Origin: Pyrinomonadaceae bacterium
GTDB lineage: Bacteria > Acidobacteriota > Blastocatellia > Pyrinomonadales > Pyrinomonadaceae
NCBI GenBank assembly: GCA_021463165.1
Contig: JAJTWY010000003.1
Coordinates: 124,001 to 188,000 of the forward strand
Length of the DNA: 64,000 nucleotides
Direction of reading: 5' to 3'
In this document: in pieces, positions 10,918 to 22,900 of the stretch
How the letters are laid out: each line of letters starts with the position of its first letter
Position numbering within the stretch: position 1 is the stretch's first letter
The notes under the pieces: generated by a model
Seen by the model: the letters and a program-made list of their open reading frames with translations, nothing else
Told to the model about the DNA's origin: nothing
Databases searched by the model: none
Translations under genes and position numbers: made by a program

Positions 10918-11406
10918 TTATTTCGCAGAAGCTTTGGTTTTCTTTATTTTTACGTCACCGGCCGGTTCGTCCTGACGATCATGGTTGATCCCGTCGAGGA
11001 CGCCGTTGATGAATTGGGTGGCTTCGTAGGATGAGAACCGTCGGGCAAGTTCGAGAGCTTCGTTGATGGCGACAGCGTTCGGGGTGTCCTGGTAGATGAA
11101 TTCGAAGACGGCGAGCCTTAGCACGTTGCGGTCAACGATGGCCATACGTTCGATCCGCCAGTGTTCGGCCCGGGTTCGGATCACATCGTCTATCGCCGGA
11201 AGATGTTCGATCGTGCCGCAGACCAGTCCGTTAGCAAACTCACGGGTCTTGTCGTCAATGGCCGAATCGCCCAACTCATTCCAATAGTTTCCCGTGAGTT
11301 CCCGACAATTCCTGTCGACGAGATCGGATGCGAAAAGCATCTGCAAAGCACACTCGCGTGCCTTATGCCTCGTGCCCGAACTCTTCTCTGATTTATCAAA
11401 TGACAT
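10918..11406 (-). CDS. nusB: Transcription antitermination factor NusB
   Basis: RHKARECALQMLFASD..DRNVLRLAVFEF..TPNAVAINEALELARRFSS..FINGVLDGI. Confidence 0.95.
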   Translation of the reverse strand: MSFDKSEKSSGTRHKARECALQMLFASDLVDRNCRELTGNYWNELGDSAIDDKTREFANGLVCGTIEHLPAIDDVIRTRAEHWRIERMAIVDRNVLRLAVFEFIYQDTPNAVAINEALELARRFSSYEATQFINGVLDGINHDRQDEPAGDVKIKKTKASAK

Positions 11407-11920
11407 TCAAAAGCCTCTCTTTCCCGGCTTCCCGACGTGCCGATGCCCTCTCAGCGATCTCTGCAAGTGCGGCCGCGGTCTCGATGGCGGAAACGGCAGC
11501 CTCATAGCCCTTATTATCGGCCTTTTCGCCGCACCTGACAACGACCTGTTCGACGGTGTCGGCGGTTATTACGCCGAACATCACGGGCACGCCCGACTCC
11601 ATCGATGCCCGCATCAAACCGCTCGATGCCTCACAGGCAACATAGTCGAAATGCGGCGTGTCGCCACGGATGACCACCCCAAGCGCAATAACTGCGTCGT
11701 ATCCGCCGCTCTCGGCCGCCTTGAGCGACGCAAGCGGAAGTTCAAACGCTCCCGAGACCCAGAACGTATCGATGTTCGTGACATCTGCCCCGTACTCAAG
11801 GAGCCCATCGATCGCGCCTTGGGCGAGCTGCGTTGTGTACTCGTCGTTCCAACGGCTCACGACTACCGCAAAGGACATCCCGGCCGCTGAGATCTTGCCG
11901 CGCTTCAGTTCAGTTTTCAA
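11396..11920 (-). CDS. ribH: 6,7-dimethyl-8-ribityllumazine synthase
   Basis: SRWNDEYTTQLAQGAIDGL..VSGAFELPLA..YDAVIALGVVIRGDTPHFDYV..GVITADTVEQ. Confidence 0.97.
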   Translation of the reverse strand: MKTELKRGKISAAGMSFAVVVSRWNDEYTTQLAQGAIDGLLEYGADVTNIDTFWVSGAFELPLASLKAAESGGYDAVIALGVVIRGDTPHFDYVACEASSGLMRASMESGVPVMFGVITADTVEQVVVRCGEKADNKGYEAAVSAIETAAALAEIAERASARREAGKERLLNVI

Positions 11921-12036
11921 CTTTCCTCACCTGCCATCGGCTTTTTGCCAACAGTCAGTATAGAGATATGGCCGTGGGATTTACAAGCAAAACAGCCGAT
12001 TTTGCAATAGGCGAATGAACTTCGCCATAATGAACC

Positions 12037-12888
12037 GTGTCCCGGCCGCTGATCGAAACCGAAGAAACGCTGATCATTGAGACGCCTGAGCGCGTGCCGC
12101 TCGAATTTGCACTGGCGTCGATCGGCAACCGTTTCCTGGCCGTGACCATCGACCATTTTATTCAATACCTCTCGATCTTCCTCGTGGCGTGGTTTGCCTT
12201 GAGTCTTGCCGGCTTTAGCTCGTCGGACGTTGTTGACGCTCCGGAGAAACTCTTGACGGAGATGCCGAAGTGGACGATCGCGGTGATGATAATTGTCCTT
12301 TTCCTGATATTTGCGGGCTATTTTATCGCGTTCGAATGGCTTTGGAACGGGCAGACGCCGGGCAAGCGGCTCTTGAAGCTGCGAGTCATCCGCGACGACG
12401 GCCGGCCGCTGACCCTCTGGGAGGCGGTAGCTCGAAACCTGCTTCGGATCGGCGATGCGGTACCGGGCTTTATCGTTCCGATATATTCGGTTGGGCTGAT
12501 CGTCATCTTTCTCAGCGGACGAGACCAACGGCTCGGTGATATCTTTGCCGGAACGGTCGTGATACGGGAAAGAAGCGATGAGGCGCCGACATTTGCTGAG
12601 ACGTTCTCGAACCGGCTTACAGATACAGCGTTCATCCGTGTTCAAAAGGCGGCAGGAACGAAGGCGAACGTCGGGCTGCTCACAGAACGCGAGATCGAGG
12701 TCGTCGAGAGTTTCCTACGCCGGCGTTGGGACCTGACCGAACGCCAACGGCTCTGGATGGCATGGCGCATCGCGTTGCCGATAATGTACAAGCTGAAACC
12801 GGCGTATGACGAGAATGAGTTTTCCTACGAGGGCTTTCTCGAAGACATTTTGCACGGTTTTTACGCCAAGCAGCGGTTCCTGAACTAG
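12037..12888 (+). CDS. RDD family membrane protein
   Basis: GTG start; IGNRFLAVTIDHFIQYL..FEWLWNGQTPGKRLLKLRVIRDDGRPLTLWEAVARNLLR, RDD signature. Confidence 0.85.
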   Translation: MSRPLIETEETLIIETPERVPLEFALASIGNRFLAVTIDHFIQYLSIFLVAWFALSLAGFSSSDVVDAPEKLLTEMPKWTIAVMIIVLFLIFAGYFIAFEWLWNGQTPGKRLLKLRVIRDDGRPLTLWEAVARNLLRIGDAVPGFIVPIYSVGLIVIFLSGRDQRLGDIFAGTVVIRERSDEAPTFAETFSNRLTDTAFIRVQKAAGTKANVGLLTEREIEVVESFLRRRWDLTERQRLWMAWRIALPIMYKLKPAYDENEFSYEGFLEDILHGFYAKQRFLN

Positions 12889-12946
12889 TAGTGTTTTATC
12901 CGGATCGGTTTTATGCAGCGCTAACAGACCGATATAATCTACTCCT

Positions 12947-13912
12947 ATGAGAAATATTCTCGTGACCGGCGGGGCCGGATTCATCGGCTCGCATCTTGTG
13001 GACAGACTGCTCAGCGAAGGTGATTGGCGAATCACTGTTGTCGACGATCTCAACGATTTTTATGATCCCGCGATCAAGCGGGCGAATATTGCGGAGCACC
13101 TCCAAAGCGAGAGATACCGTCTGGTCGAGGCCGATATCCGGGATGATGAGGCTCTTGGGCGGATCTTTGAGGAAACGAAATTCGACGTGATCGCCCACCT
13201 CGCGGCGCGTGCCGGCGTCAGGCCTTCGCTATCCGAGCCGAAACTTTATACTGAGACCAACATCAACGGCACCGTCAACCTCCTCGAACTCGCCCGCGAA
13301 CACGGTGTTAAACAGTTCGTCTTTGGCTCGTCGTCAAGCGTGTATGGTGTTAACGAAAAAGTGCCGTTTGCCGAGGACGACCCGATCTCTCAACCGATCT
13401 CGCCCTATGCTGCGACCAAGGCCGCGGGTGAGCTGATCTGCCACACGTATTCTCATTTGTATGACATTCGATGCATTTGCCTAAGATTCTTTACGGTCTA
13501 TGGAGCAAGACAGCGGCCTGACCTGGCCATACACAAATTCAGCAAACTGATCACGGAAGGCAAGCCGATCCAGGTGTTTGGCGACGGAACGGCGAGGCGA
13601 GACTACACCTATATCGATGACATTATCCAAGGGGTAAGGGCCGCGATCGACTACGACAGATCGATCTACGAAGTATTCAATCTCGGTGAATCGCAAACAA
13701 TAGAACTGAGCCGGCTTATCTCCTTGCTCGAACGGGCGCTCGATATGAACGCCATTATCGACCGCCAGCCGATGCAGCCCGGTGACGTCCCGACGACATT
13801 CGCCGATATCTCGAAATCCCGTAAATTACTGGGCTACAACCCGACAACAAAGATCGAAGAGGGAATTCCGAAGTTTGTCGAGTGGTTTTTAGGCACGGGC
13901 GGGCAAGGATAG
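12947..13912 (+). CDS. NAD-dependent epimerase/dehydratase (UDP-sugar/UDP-glucuronate 4-epimerase-like)
   Basis: [29 protein letters not shown] catalytic Yxxx[16 protein letters not shown]. Confidence 0.92.
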   Translation: MRNILVTGGAGFIGSHLVDRLLSEGDWRITVVDDLNDFYDPAIKRANIAEHLQSERYRLVEADIRDDEALGRIFEETKFDVIAHLAARAGVRPSLSEPKLYTETNINGTVNLLELAREHGVKQFVFGSSSSVYGVNEKVPFAEDDPISQPISPYAATKAAGELICHTYSHLYDIRCICLRFFTVYGARQRPDLAIHKFSKLITEGKPIQVFGDGTARRDYTYIDDIIQGVRAAIDYDRSIYEVFNLGESQTIELSRLISLLERALDMNAIIDRQPMQPGDVPTTFADISKSRKLLGYNPTTKIEEGIPKFVEWFLGTGGQG

Positions 13913-13992
13913 GCGTTCCTAATGTGCTGCCGGGAAATCGAAGGTTCATAAATGCCGCAAGTAGGCATGCAGCGGCTTGACAGGCTATTGAA

Positions 13993-14007
13993 TTAGAATT
14001 ATTCTAA
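13993..14007. promoter_or_regulatory. PerR-box-like palindrome upstream of the Fur-family gene
   Basis: TTAGAAT-T-ATTCTAA, perfect 7-1-7 inverted repeat 25 bp upstream of the ATG; resembles Fur/PerR operators. Confidence 0.8.
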
Positions 14008-14031
14008 ATCTAATCACTGATCGATCCACTA

Positions 14032-14424
14032 ATGGCGGAAATAGAGACATCGGGGTTTACGAAACAAAGGCAAGCGGTTCTGCAGGTCATCTGCGAATCG
14101 GATGACCATCTGACGGCAAATGAGGTCTTCGACAACGCGCGCCGTATCCTTCCCGGGATATCATTTGCCACCGTTTACAACTCGCTTCGTTACCTAAAGC
14201 AGGAAGGGTTGATCGGTGAGGTGAGATTTGGAATGGACGCGTCGAGGTACGACAAAAATCTGACGCGGCACGACCATGCGATATGTAATGAATGCGGAAA
14301 GCTCGTCGATCTGGAATTGAAGATTCCGGATGAATTGCTTCGTTCGGCGGCAAAGCGTTCAAAATTCAAGCCCGATTCGATCGAGCTTACATTGCGGGGT
14401 TTATGTCCCGAATGCACCAGATAA
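14032..14424 (+). CDS. perR: Fur family transcriptional regulator, PerR-like
   Basis: Winged helix KQRQAVLQVICESDDHLTANEVF..ISFATVYNSLRYLKQEGLI; HDHAICNECGKLVDLE; CPECTR; directly upstream of katG. Confidence 0.85.
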   Translation: MAEIETSGFTKQRQAVLQVICESDDHLTANEVFDNARRILPGISFATVYNSLRYLKQEGLIGEVRFGMDASRYDKNLTRHDHAICNECGKLVDLELKIPDELLRSAAKRSKFKPDSIELTLRGLCPECTR

Positions 14425-16638
<2,214 letters not shown>

Positions 16639-16661
16639 TGCTCGATCGCAAAAAGGCAAAG

Positions 16662-16693
16662 AGGGCGTTCCGGGAACGGGACGTCCTTTTTTT
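16662..16693 (+). terminator. Intrinsic terminator after katG
   Basis: 10-bp stem AGGGCGTTCC/GGGACGTCCT (two G-U pairs), 6-nt loop, T-tract. Confidence 0.85.
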
Positions 16694-16706
16694 GCTTCCG
16701 GCACTT

Positions 16707-16753
16707 GCGTAGTCATTTGACTTCATATTATATTCGTAGTCAAATAGCTACGC
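16707..16753. promoter_or_regulatory. Inverted-repeat operator candidate for the downstream ArsR-family gene
   Basis: GCGTAGTCATTTGACT (16707-16722) and AGTCAAATAGCTACGC (16738-16753) are 14/16 reverse complementary, adjacent to ATG 16755. Confidence 0.65.
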
Positions 16754-16754
16754 A

Positions 16755-17078
16755 ATGAATCTTAGACGAGATGTATTTCAGGCAATAGCAGACCCGACAC
16801 GGCGGGCGATCTTACTGCTGCTGGCTACACAGGCGATGACCGCCGGTGCGATCGCCGCGAACTTTGATACGGCTCGGCCCACCGTCTCGAAACACTTACA
16901 GGTATTGACAGAGTGCGAATTGCTCAGTGCACATCAAAATGGCCGCGAGATCTACTACCACCTGAACGCAAAAAAGATGAGAGATCTGGAAGAATTCCTT
17001 GAGCCGTTCCGAAGGCTTTGGGACGAACGCTTCAACAAATTGGAAGCCGTTATGAAGGAATTCGGCTCGAAGAAATAG
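16755..17078 (+). CDS. ArsR-family HTH transcriptional regulator
   Basis: [54 protein letters not shown]. Confidence 0.92.
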   Translation: MNLRRDVFQAIADPTRRAILLLLATQAMTAGAIAANFDTARPTVSKHLQVLTECELLSAHQNGREIYYHLNAKKMRDLEEFLEPFRRLWDERFNKLEAVMKEFGSKK

Positions 17079-17083
17079 AGCAG

Positions 17084-17551
17084 ATGGAACGAAAGACAAA
17101 GATAGATGCCGCCGAAGGGAAACACGACCTGGTGATCACCCGCGAGTTCGATCTGCCGGTCGATCTTCTTTTTCGGGCGTATGTAGAACCTGAGATCGTA
17201 GAAAAATGGATGAGCACGAGGGTGATCAAGCTCGACAATCGCCGCCATGGCGGATTTGAGTTTGAAACAAGCGACCCACGGGGAAATGTTGTATTTCGAG
17301 CGAACGGAACGATCCACGATCTCGTTACAAACGAGCGGATCATTCGCACGTTCGAGATGGAGAACACCGGTTTCCCTGTTCAGCTTGAATTTCTCGACTT
17401 CAAGAGTCGCGACAATGAAAAGAGCAAGCTGACGATGCAGATCGTTTACCGCACGCCCGAGGACCGTGACAATATGCTTCGGCTCCCGTTTGCTGCGGGG
17501 ATAAGTATGGCTCACGACCGCTTACAGGAGGTTGCGGCAAAACTCCGCTAA
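17084..17551 (+). CDS. SRPBCC (AHSA1-like) domain protein
   Basis: LVITREFDLPVDLLFRAYVEPEIVEKWMSTR; the ORF start at 17018 would overlap the ArsR gene, ATG 17084 fits. Confidence 0.85.
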   Translation: MERKTKIDAAEGKHDLVITREFDLPVDLLFRAYVEPEIVEKWMSTRVIKLDNRRHGGFEFETSDPRGNVVFRANGTIHDLVTNERIIRTFEMENTGFPVQLEFLDFKSRDNEKSKLTMQIVYRTPEDRDNMLRLPFAAGISMAHDRLQEVAAKLR

Positions 17552-17557
17552 CGAGAT

Positions 17558-17929
17558 ATGACAAAGGCAAATAAGATCATTTATTGGATCGCGACCGTTT
17601 GGCTTTCGCTGGGAATGGTGTCGAGCGCGATCGTTCAATTGATGCGCATTCCAGAGGGAGTCGAGACCGTTACTCATCTAGGTTATCCGGCATATCTTTT
17701 GACGATACTCGGAACCTGGAAACTCCTCGGCGTTGCGACGATACTCGCACCAGGATTTGCGCGGCAGAAGGAATGGGCGTATGCCGGATTCTTCTTCGTT
17801 GCATCGGGTGCTGCAATTTCGCACATCACAATCGGCGCACCTTCCGGCGAAATCTTCCCGTCAGTTCTGCTGCTGATTCTCACCGTCGTATCGTGGTATT
17901 TCAGGCCCGAGAGCCGGAAGTTTAACTAA
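17558..17929 (+). CDS. DoxX family membrane protein
   Basis: IIYWIATVWLSLGMVSSAIVQLMRIPEGVETVTHLGYPAYLLTILGTWKLLGVATILAPG. Confidence 0.85.
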   Translation: MTKANKIIYWIATVWLSLGMVSSAIVQLMRIPEGVETVTHLGYPAYLLTILGTWKLLGVATILAPGFARQKEWAYAGFFFVASGAAISHITIGAPSGEIFPSVLLLILTVVSWYFRPESRKFN

Positions 17930-17946
17930 AAATTGCGGAAGAGCAG

Positions 17947-18531
17947 ATGAAGCAGAGCTACCTTATCAACCCGATTATGAAAAAACTATCACCCGACCAG
18001 ATCGCAGAACTTCTTGGCGAGTTGAAAGAGCGTTTCGAACAAAACATGCGTCGTCACAAAGGTTTGAAGTGGGTCGATGTTGAAGCCAAACTCAAAGCTT
18101 CACCCGAAAAGATGTGGTCGCTTGCCGAAATGGAACGGACAGGCGGCGAGCCTGACGTGGTCGGCGTCGATAAAAGATCGGGCGAATACGTTTTTGTTGA
18201 TTGTTCGGACGAGACGCCAAAAGGCCGCCGCAGCCTTTGCTACGACCAGGCGGCGTGGGATTCGCGCAAAGAACACAAACCCGCCGATAGTGCCTGTAAT
18301 CTGGCTGCCGCGATGGGCATCGAACTTTTGACCGAGGAACAATACTTCGACCTGCAAGCATTGGGCGAGTTCGATCTTAAGACCTCAAGCTGGCTGCAAA
18401 CACCTGCCGATGTCCGTGCTCTCGGCGGTGCCATCTTCGGCGACTGCCGCTTTGGCCGCGTCTTTATCTACCACAACGGAGCCGAAAGTTACTACGCTGC
18501 CCGCGGCTTTCGCGGCTCGCTCAAAATTTAG
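17947..18531 (+). CDS. DUF4256 domain protein
   Basis: LLGELKERFEQNMRRHKGLKWVDVEAKL..MERTGGEPDVVGVD..VDCSDETPKGRRSLCYD. Confidence 0.8.
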   Translation: MKQSYLINPIMKKLSPDQIAELLGELKERFEQNMRRHKGLKWVDVEAKLKASPEKMWSLAEMERTGGEPDVVGVDKRSGEYVFVDCSDETPKGRRSLCYDQAAWDSRKEHKPADSACNLAAAMGIELLTEEQYFDLQALGEFDLKTSSWLQTPADVRALGGAIFGDCRFGRVFIYHNGAESYYAARGFRGSLKI

Positions 18532-18558
18532 CTCCGATCCATCTGCGACAAAACTGAA

Positions 18559-19836
18559 ATGCGCGCGATCAGAAATTGGGCAGGAAACATCAGCGTCCGG
18601 CCGAGGCGATATACCGAGCCGCGATCGGTTGACGAATTAAAGGAGATAATTCGCTCGAGCGAAAAGTTGCGCGTCGTTGGTTCGGGGCATTCGTGGTCGG
18701 AGGCGATAGTTACCGACGACACTTTGGTTTCGCTGAACAATCTGCGCGAAATTATCGAGGTCGATGCGGAGCGAAAACAAATCACGGCGCAGGCCGGGAT
18801 CGAACTTTCTGAGATCAATCGCGAGTTGGATAAACGCGGACTTGCGTTGAAAAATTTAGGCTCGATCGCGACGCAATCACTCGCCGGCGCCATCGCCACC
18901 GGAACGCACGGCACTGGCGTCGATTTTCAATGTCTGGCGTCGCAGGTTGCGAGTTTCAAAATGCTCGACGCCGACGGACGCGAACATTCTTTTAACAAAA
19001 CGGACGACAATTTTTACGCGATGCTGATCGGTCTCGGCGGATTTGGCGTGATCTATGAAATGACGCTCGACGTTACCGATGCGTTTCAGCTACGAGAGAT
19101 CTCCAGCGGTCGCGACTTTGACGAAGCGATCGACGATCTCGACCGATGCCTCGCCGAAAATGATCACGTCAAAATGTGGTGGCTGCCGCCATCAAAAGAC
19201 GTCGTGCTTTTTGCCTACAACCGAACCGACGACGCGGCGAACGACAGCCGTTTTCGCCAGTGGTTCAAGGACGAATTTATTTCGGTTTGTGTTTATCGCA
19301 CGCTGTCGCTAGCCGGTCTCTTGCATCGCGAAAAATTCATACCGCCGATAAATCGTTTTTTGACGCGGCAGATCACGAAACCGCTCGACCGCATCGAGAG
19401 AAGCTACAAAGTTTTTAACGTTCCCGAACCGCCGCCGCACCGCGAAACCGAATGGGCATTCGACCTCGCCGACGCAAAAAATCTCTTGCGCGAATACAAA
19501 AAGCTGCTCGCCTCAAACGGCTTTACATACAACTTTATTCAGGAGATCAGATTTTCGAAAGGCGATGACTTTTGGCTGAGCCCGGCGTATCGGCGAGATT
19601 CGATCTGGCTCGGAATGTACAACAAAGACCGCCGCGATTGGGACAAACGTTTGGCAAATTTCGAAGCCTTCGCCCGCGCCCACAACGGCCGTCCGCACTG
19701 GGGAAAGGAATTCACCATCGACGCGCGCTACCTCGCCGCGCAGTATGAAAAGTTTGACGATTTCAGACGCCTTCTAAAAAGCTTCGACAGCTCCGGCAAA
19801 TTTAGAAACAACTGGCTCAACACGATCTTCACCTAA
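18559..19836 (+). CDS. FAD-linked D-arabinono-1,4-lactone oxidase/L-gulonolactone oxidase family
   Basis: NWAGNISVRPRRYTEPRSVDELKEII..VVGSGHSWSE..GTHGTGV; C-terminal HWGKEF. Confidence 0.9.
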   Translation: MRAIRNWAGNISVRPRRYTEPRSVDELKEIIRSSEKLRVVGSGHSWSEAIVTDDTLVSLNNLREIIEVDAERKQITAQAGIELSEINRELDKRGLALKNLGSIATQSLAGAIATGTHGTGVDFQCLASQVASFKMLDADGREHSFNKTDDNFYAMLIGLGGFGVIYEMTLDVTDAFQLREISSGRDFDEAIDDLDRCLAENDHVKMWWLPPSKDVVLFAYNRTDDAANDSRFRQWFKDEFISVCVYRTLSLAGLLHREKFIPPINRFLTRQITKPLDRIERSYKVFNVPEPPPHRETEWAFDLADAKNLLREYKKLLASNGFTYNFIQEIRFSKGDDFWLSPAYRRDSIWLGMYNKDRRDWDKRLANFEAFARAHNGRPHWGKEFTIDARYLAAQYEKFDDFRRLLKSFDSSGKFRNNWLNTIFT

Positions 19837-19852
19837 CTAGCAAAGCGTCACG

Positions 19853-20461
19853 TCAATCGCCGTTCAACCCAAGCTGCCTCATCACCGTAGAGAAATCGTA
19901 ATATTCTCTATACGCCACGATCTTTCCACCGCGAACCTCGATCACGCTGACGCCGCGTACGGAAAAGCTTTTGCCGGTCTTGAACAGACCCTTATCGGTT
20001 CCGCTCCAGACCCATTCGACAGAGCCGCCGCCGTGGTAATACGAGCTGCGAACCACCTCGAGCTTGAAATTCTCAATGTCTCGAAATGCTCCAGCGGCCC
20101 ATTTGCGGATCTCGTCTGATCCGCGGTGAACCTGCCCCGCCGCAACGTCCTCATAAAGAGCTTCTTTACTGAAGGCAAGAACAACCTTTTCGGCATTCCG
20201 CGAATTCCAGGCAGCGAATAGAAACTCAATGGCCTTCCTGTCGCTTGATGAAATGGACTTGGAACCACTTTGAGCCGTAACGTCGACCGTGAGCAAAAAA
20301 CATACCGCCACTGAAATAACTAGCCCAACGATCGCCTTGATTCGCTTTGCCGCGAACCACGCAACATGATCAAATTCGGGGACGTCATCTTCAAGCTTCG
20401 CGCCGCCCGACTGTATGACACCATCAAGCGTAATAAATTCACATGTGAATATTTTTCTCAT
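19853..20461 (-). CDS. Chimeric ORF: DHFR-like N-terminal fragment joined to a SnoaL-like secreted domain
   Basis: First ~36 aa (MRKIFTCEFITLDGVIQSG) match the start of the DHFR-family protein at 24036; then KRIKAIVGLVISVAVCFLLTVDVTAQ and a SnoaL-like domain. Confidence 0.65.
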   Translation of the reverse strand: MRKIFTCEFITLDGVIQSGGAKLEDDVPEFDHVAWFAAKRIKAIVGLVISVAVCFLLTVDVTAQSGSKSISSSDRKAIEFLFAAWNSRNAEKVVLAFSKEALYEDVAAGQVHRGSDEIRKWAAGAFRDIENFKLEVVRSSYYHGGGSVEWVWSGTDKGLFKTGKSFSVRGVSVIEVRGGKIVAYREYYDFSTVMRQLGLNGD

Positions 20462-20788
20462 AACTCTGATTGTCGAATCGATCTGATCTCACCTGGTCGG
20501 ATGTCGTTCAAGAGCTTGTTGACGGCAGGCATCAAGGGTCTAAGGTCGTTTGACGTCGTTGGTTTGAGCTACCAAGACGATGAAAGCAAGATCGAACTGC
20601 TTGAGGTTTTGCTGGTGCTCCATGTTCCGATCGTTTGTCAGAAGCACATCGAATTCTTGTTCCGCAAGACGAAGCGATTCACCGTTCTGTTTTGACGCCC
20701 AGCCGGCTTCGGGAACGGTTTGGACAAAGTGATCGGGAAGCCCTAGCTTTAGCTTCTTCGGCAGGCATTCGTCGATGAGAATTCTCAT
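20458..20788 (-). pseudogene. DUF5615 PIN-like toxin, frameshifted near its 3' end
   Basis: MRILIDECLPKKLK..VLLTNDRNMEHQQNL..; frame 0 stops at 20540 but a frame shift continues as TSNDLRPLMPAVNKLLNDIRPGEIRSIRQSEL*, the expected C-terminus. Confidence 0.7.
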
Positions 20789-21012
20789 TTATCCAGAGCC
20801 ATCTCAAATGAGTTACTCAACTCATGCAAAAGCATTACTGCCTGTTCGCGAGTAACAGTCGGAAAATCATCGAGGAATTCCTCGAGCGAGTGACCGCCGG
20901 CAAGATAATCCAAAAGACCTTGCGCCGGAACGCGGGTGCCGGCAAAAACAACCGCACCGCTCATAACTTCCGGCGAACGCGAAACGACGCTGGTTTCAAT
21001 GACAGTATTCAT
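20785..21012 (-). CDS. DUF433 antitoxin
   Basis: EVMSGAVVFAGTRVPAQGLLDYLAGGHSLEEFLDDFPTVTREQAVMLL; 4-nt overlap with the DUF5615 gene. Confidence 0.88.
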   Translation of the reverse strand: MNTVIETSVVSRSPEVMSGAVVFAGTRVPAQGLLDYLAGGHSLEEFLDDFPTVTREQAVMLLHELSNSFEMALDK

Positions 21013-21129
21013 AATGTGATTATACATAAACAAACACGCAGCCTTGCATTGCTGAGCGCGGTGAAGCGTCATCACCCGAAGCGGCGAACTCGCGTGTTGT
21101 TTTGAGTGCAGTCAGTGATCGTGTTTTTA

Positions 21130-21552
21130 TTACCGTGGCTCAAACCCAAACGCAATCGCGGCTTCGAGCACGTCGATGTTTATGTCTTTCAGCGATTTGA
21201 ACCTCATGCAATAACCGGTCACGCTCGCCTTGCCTAATTTTTTTCCAAAGGTCTCGGCAAGATATTTCTTGTCTTCGATGCCCATGACATAGATCGAAAT
21301 GCCGGATGTGTTCGCGCTCAGGCCCACTTGATAAAACTCTCTGCTCGAGCCGTCGGCATATTTTATCGTGTAAGCTCCGTATCCGATATTAGGGTTGGAA
21401 ACCACTTTGCCCTCGTCGTTCTTGCCATCCAAAAACCATAGTTTGCACTTCGGTTTCAGTTTCAAAATAGCGCCGTGCAACACCTGCATCTCGCCGCGTT
21501 TTGGCTCAGGTTGGCTGGTGATGTACTCGTTGATTTGATTTCGTACACTCAT
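21130..21552 (-). CDS. DUF1801-like protein, copy 1
   Basis: Close paralogue of 22901..23329: [37 protein letters not shown]. Confidence 0.7.
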   Translation of the reverse strand: MSVRNQINEYITSQPEPKRGEMQVLHGAILKLKPKCKLWFLDGKNDEGKVVSNPNIGYGAYTIKYADGSSREFYQVGLSANTSGISIYVMGIEDKKYLAETFGKKLGKASVTGYCMRFKSLKDINIDVLEAAIAFGFEPR

Positions 21553-21961
21553 GTTTTATTCTCCGCCGTCCGAGCTTACCACCGACGAACGCGACCGGAA
21601 TGTAGAGCGCGAGATCGGCCACGATAAACCAGATCGGCGCCGAGACGATAGCAGCGGCGTAGATGCCGCCAAGCAGAAACCAAGCTCCGATCGCGAGAGC
21701 AAATATCATTTTGCGGGCGGGAGCGATCTTTGCCGCAACGAATGCCCCGACCAGAGTTCCCAACTGATGCGCTAATAATGTGCCGACAAAATTCGCCGCT
21801 GTGAAGTTGCCGGCGTTGGCCTTGACGCTTTCCGCGTCAAAGATATTTAGGCCCTCAGGGGCACCGAGCACAGCAAACGAAAGCAAAAGAGTGACGCCGT
21901 TGACGATGCTGCCGGCGATGATGCCGACAATGATCGCCAAAATGCTCTTAACGATTTTCAT
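21506..21961 (-). CDS. Small integral membrane protein
   Basis: Four hydrophobic segments; 3' end overlaps the next gene by 47 nt. Confidence 0.7.
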   Translation of the reverse strand: MKIVKSILAIIVGIIAGSIVNGVTLLLSFAVLGAPEGLNIFDAESVKANAGNFTAANFVGTLLAHQLGTLVGAFVAAKIAPARKMIFALAIGAWFLLGGIYAAAIVSAPIWFIVADLALYIPVAFVGGKLGRRRIKHECTKSNQRVHHQPT

Positions 21962-21975
21962 AGTAATTTCTCCTC

Positions 21976-22848
21976 TTATTGCTTTGACGGCTTGGCGTCG
22001 AGAAAGTCGTTTACCATCGGAACGATAATTGACATTCGGTTCATAAGGGTAACGTGGGTTGTGTCGGGCAAGATCGCGAGTCTCGATTCCGGATGCGGCC
22101 GTATGTCGCCGTGTAGATCACCGCCCTTAAGCCGGTACATTTCGGCAATGTGGTCGAGCCGCACGCCGTCGGCGTCGCCGAAAATGAAGAACATCGGCGC
22201 CTTAGTCGCTTTAAGTTTATCGGCGCCAAAGTCGTATGGGCGCATTGCCGCGGCCTTGATGTGATCGAACAGACTGGGGAACGAGTTCGGTACCGGATTA
22301 AGTTTTTCGCGCTCGGTTTCCGCTGGTGTTCCCTTGAACATCTCGTATCTGAAATTCGGCCACGCATCGTTTGCTTCTTTGACCCAACCGTCGCGGCGGA
22401 AAGGCGCCGAGATCACTACGACCTTTCGCACCTTTTCCGGATGACGGATCGCGATCTGCATCGCCACGCCTGCCCCAAGGCTGTAACCCATCACGTCCGC
22501 GTTCGGGATCTTGAGATAGTCGAGCAATCCGCCAATGTCATCTGCGAGGTTTTCGTATGTAAGATCGCGTTTGATGTCGGCCGTGCGTCCGTGACCCTGC
22601 ATTTCGACGGCGATCACCTTATGCGTTTTCGCTAATTCGTTCGCCCAATCACGCCATTCGTCCGTGATCGCCATGAACGCTCCATGCAGTAACACCAACG
22701 GCTCACCCTGACCGTGGACCTCATAATACATTTTCAGTCCATTGACCGGTGCATAACCCGTGACCGGATTCTGTTGGGCAGATACAACACCGGAAAGGAG
22801 CGTTGTAAGAAGAAGGGCTGTTATCTTAACGTTTAATTTCGAAATCAT
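21976..22848 (-). CDS. Alpha/beta hydrolase, secreted
   Basis: PLVLLHGAF, nucleophile elbow [15 protein letters not shown]; signal peptide from [18 protein letters not shown]. Confidence 0.88.
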   Translation of the reverse strand: MISKLNVKITALLLTTLLSGVVSAQQNPVTGYAPVNGLKMYYEVHGQGEPLVLLHGAFMAITDEWRDWANELAKTHKVIAVEMQGHGRTADIKRDLTYENLADDIGGLLDYLKIPNADVMGYSLGAGVAMQIAIRHPEKVRKVVVISAPFRRDGWVKEANDAWPNFRYEMFKGTPAETEREKLNPVPNSFPSLFDHIKAAAMRPYDFGADKLKATKAPMFFIFGDADGVRLDHIAEMYRLKGGDLHGDIRPHPESRLAILPDTTHVTLMNRMSIIVPMVNDFLDAKPSKQ

Positions 22849-22900
22849 AGTAGGGTTTCCGGGCCTTGCCCGTCGAAGTGCGGAACTGAGTAGATCTTCT

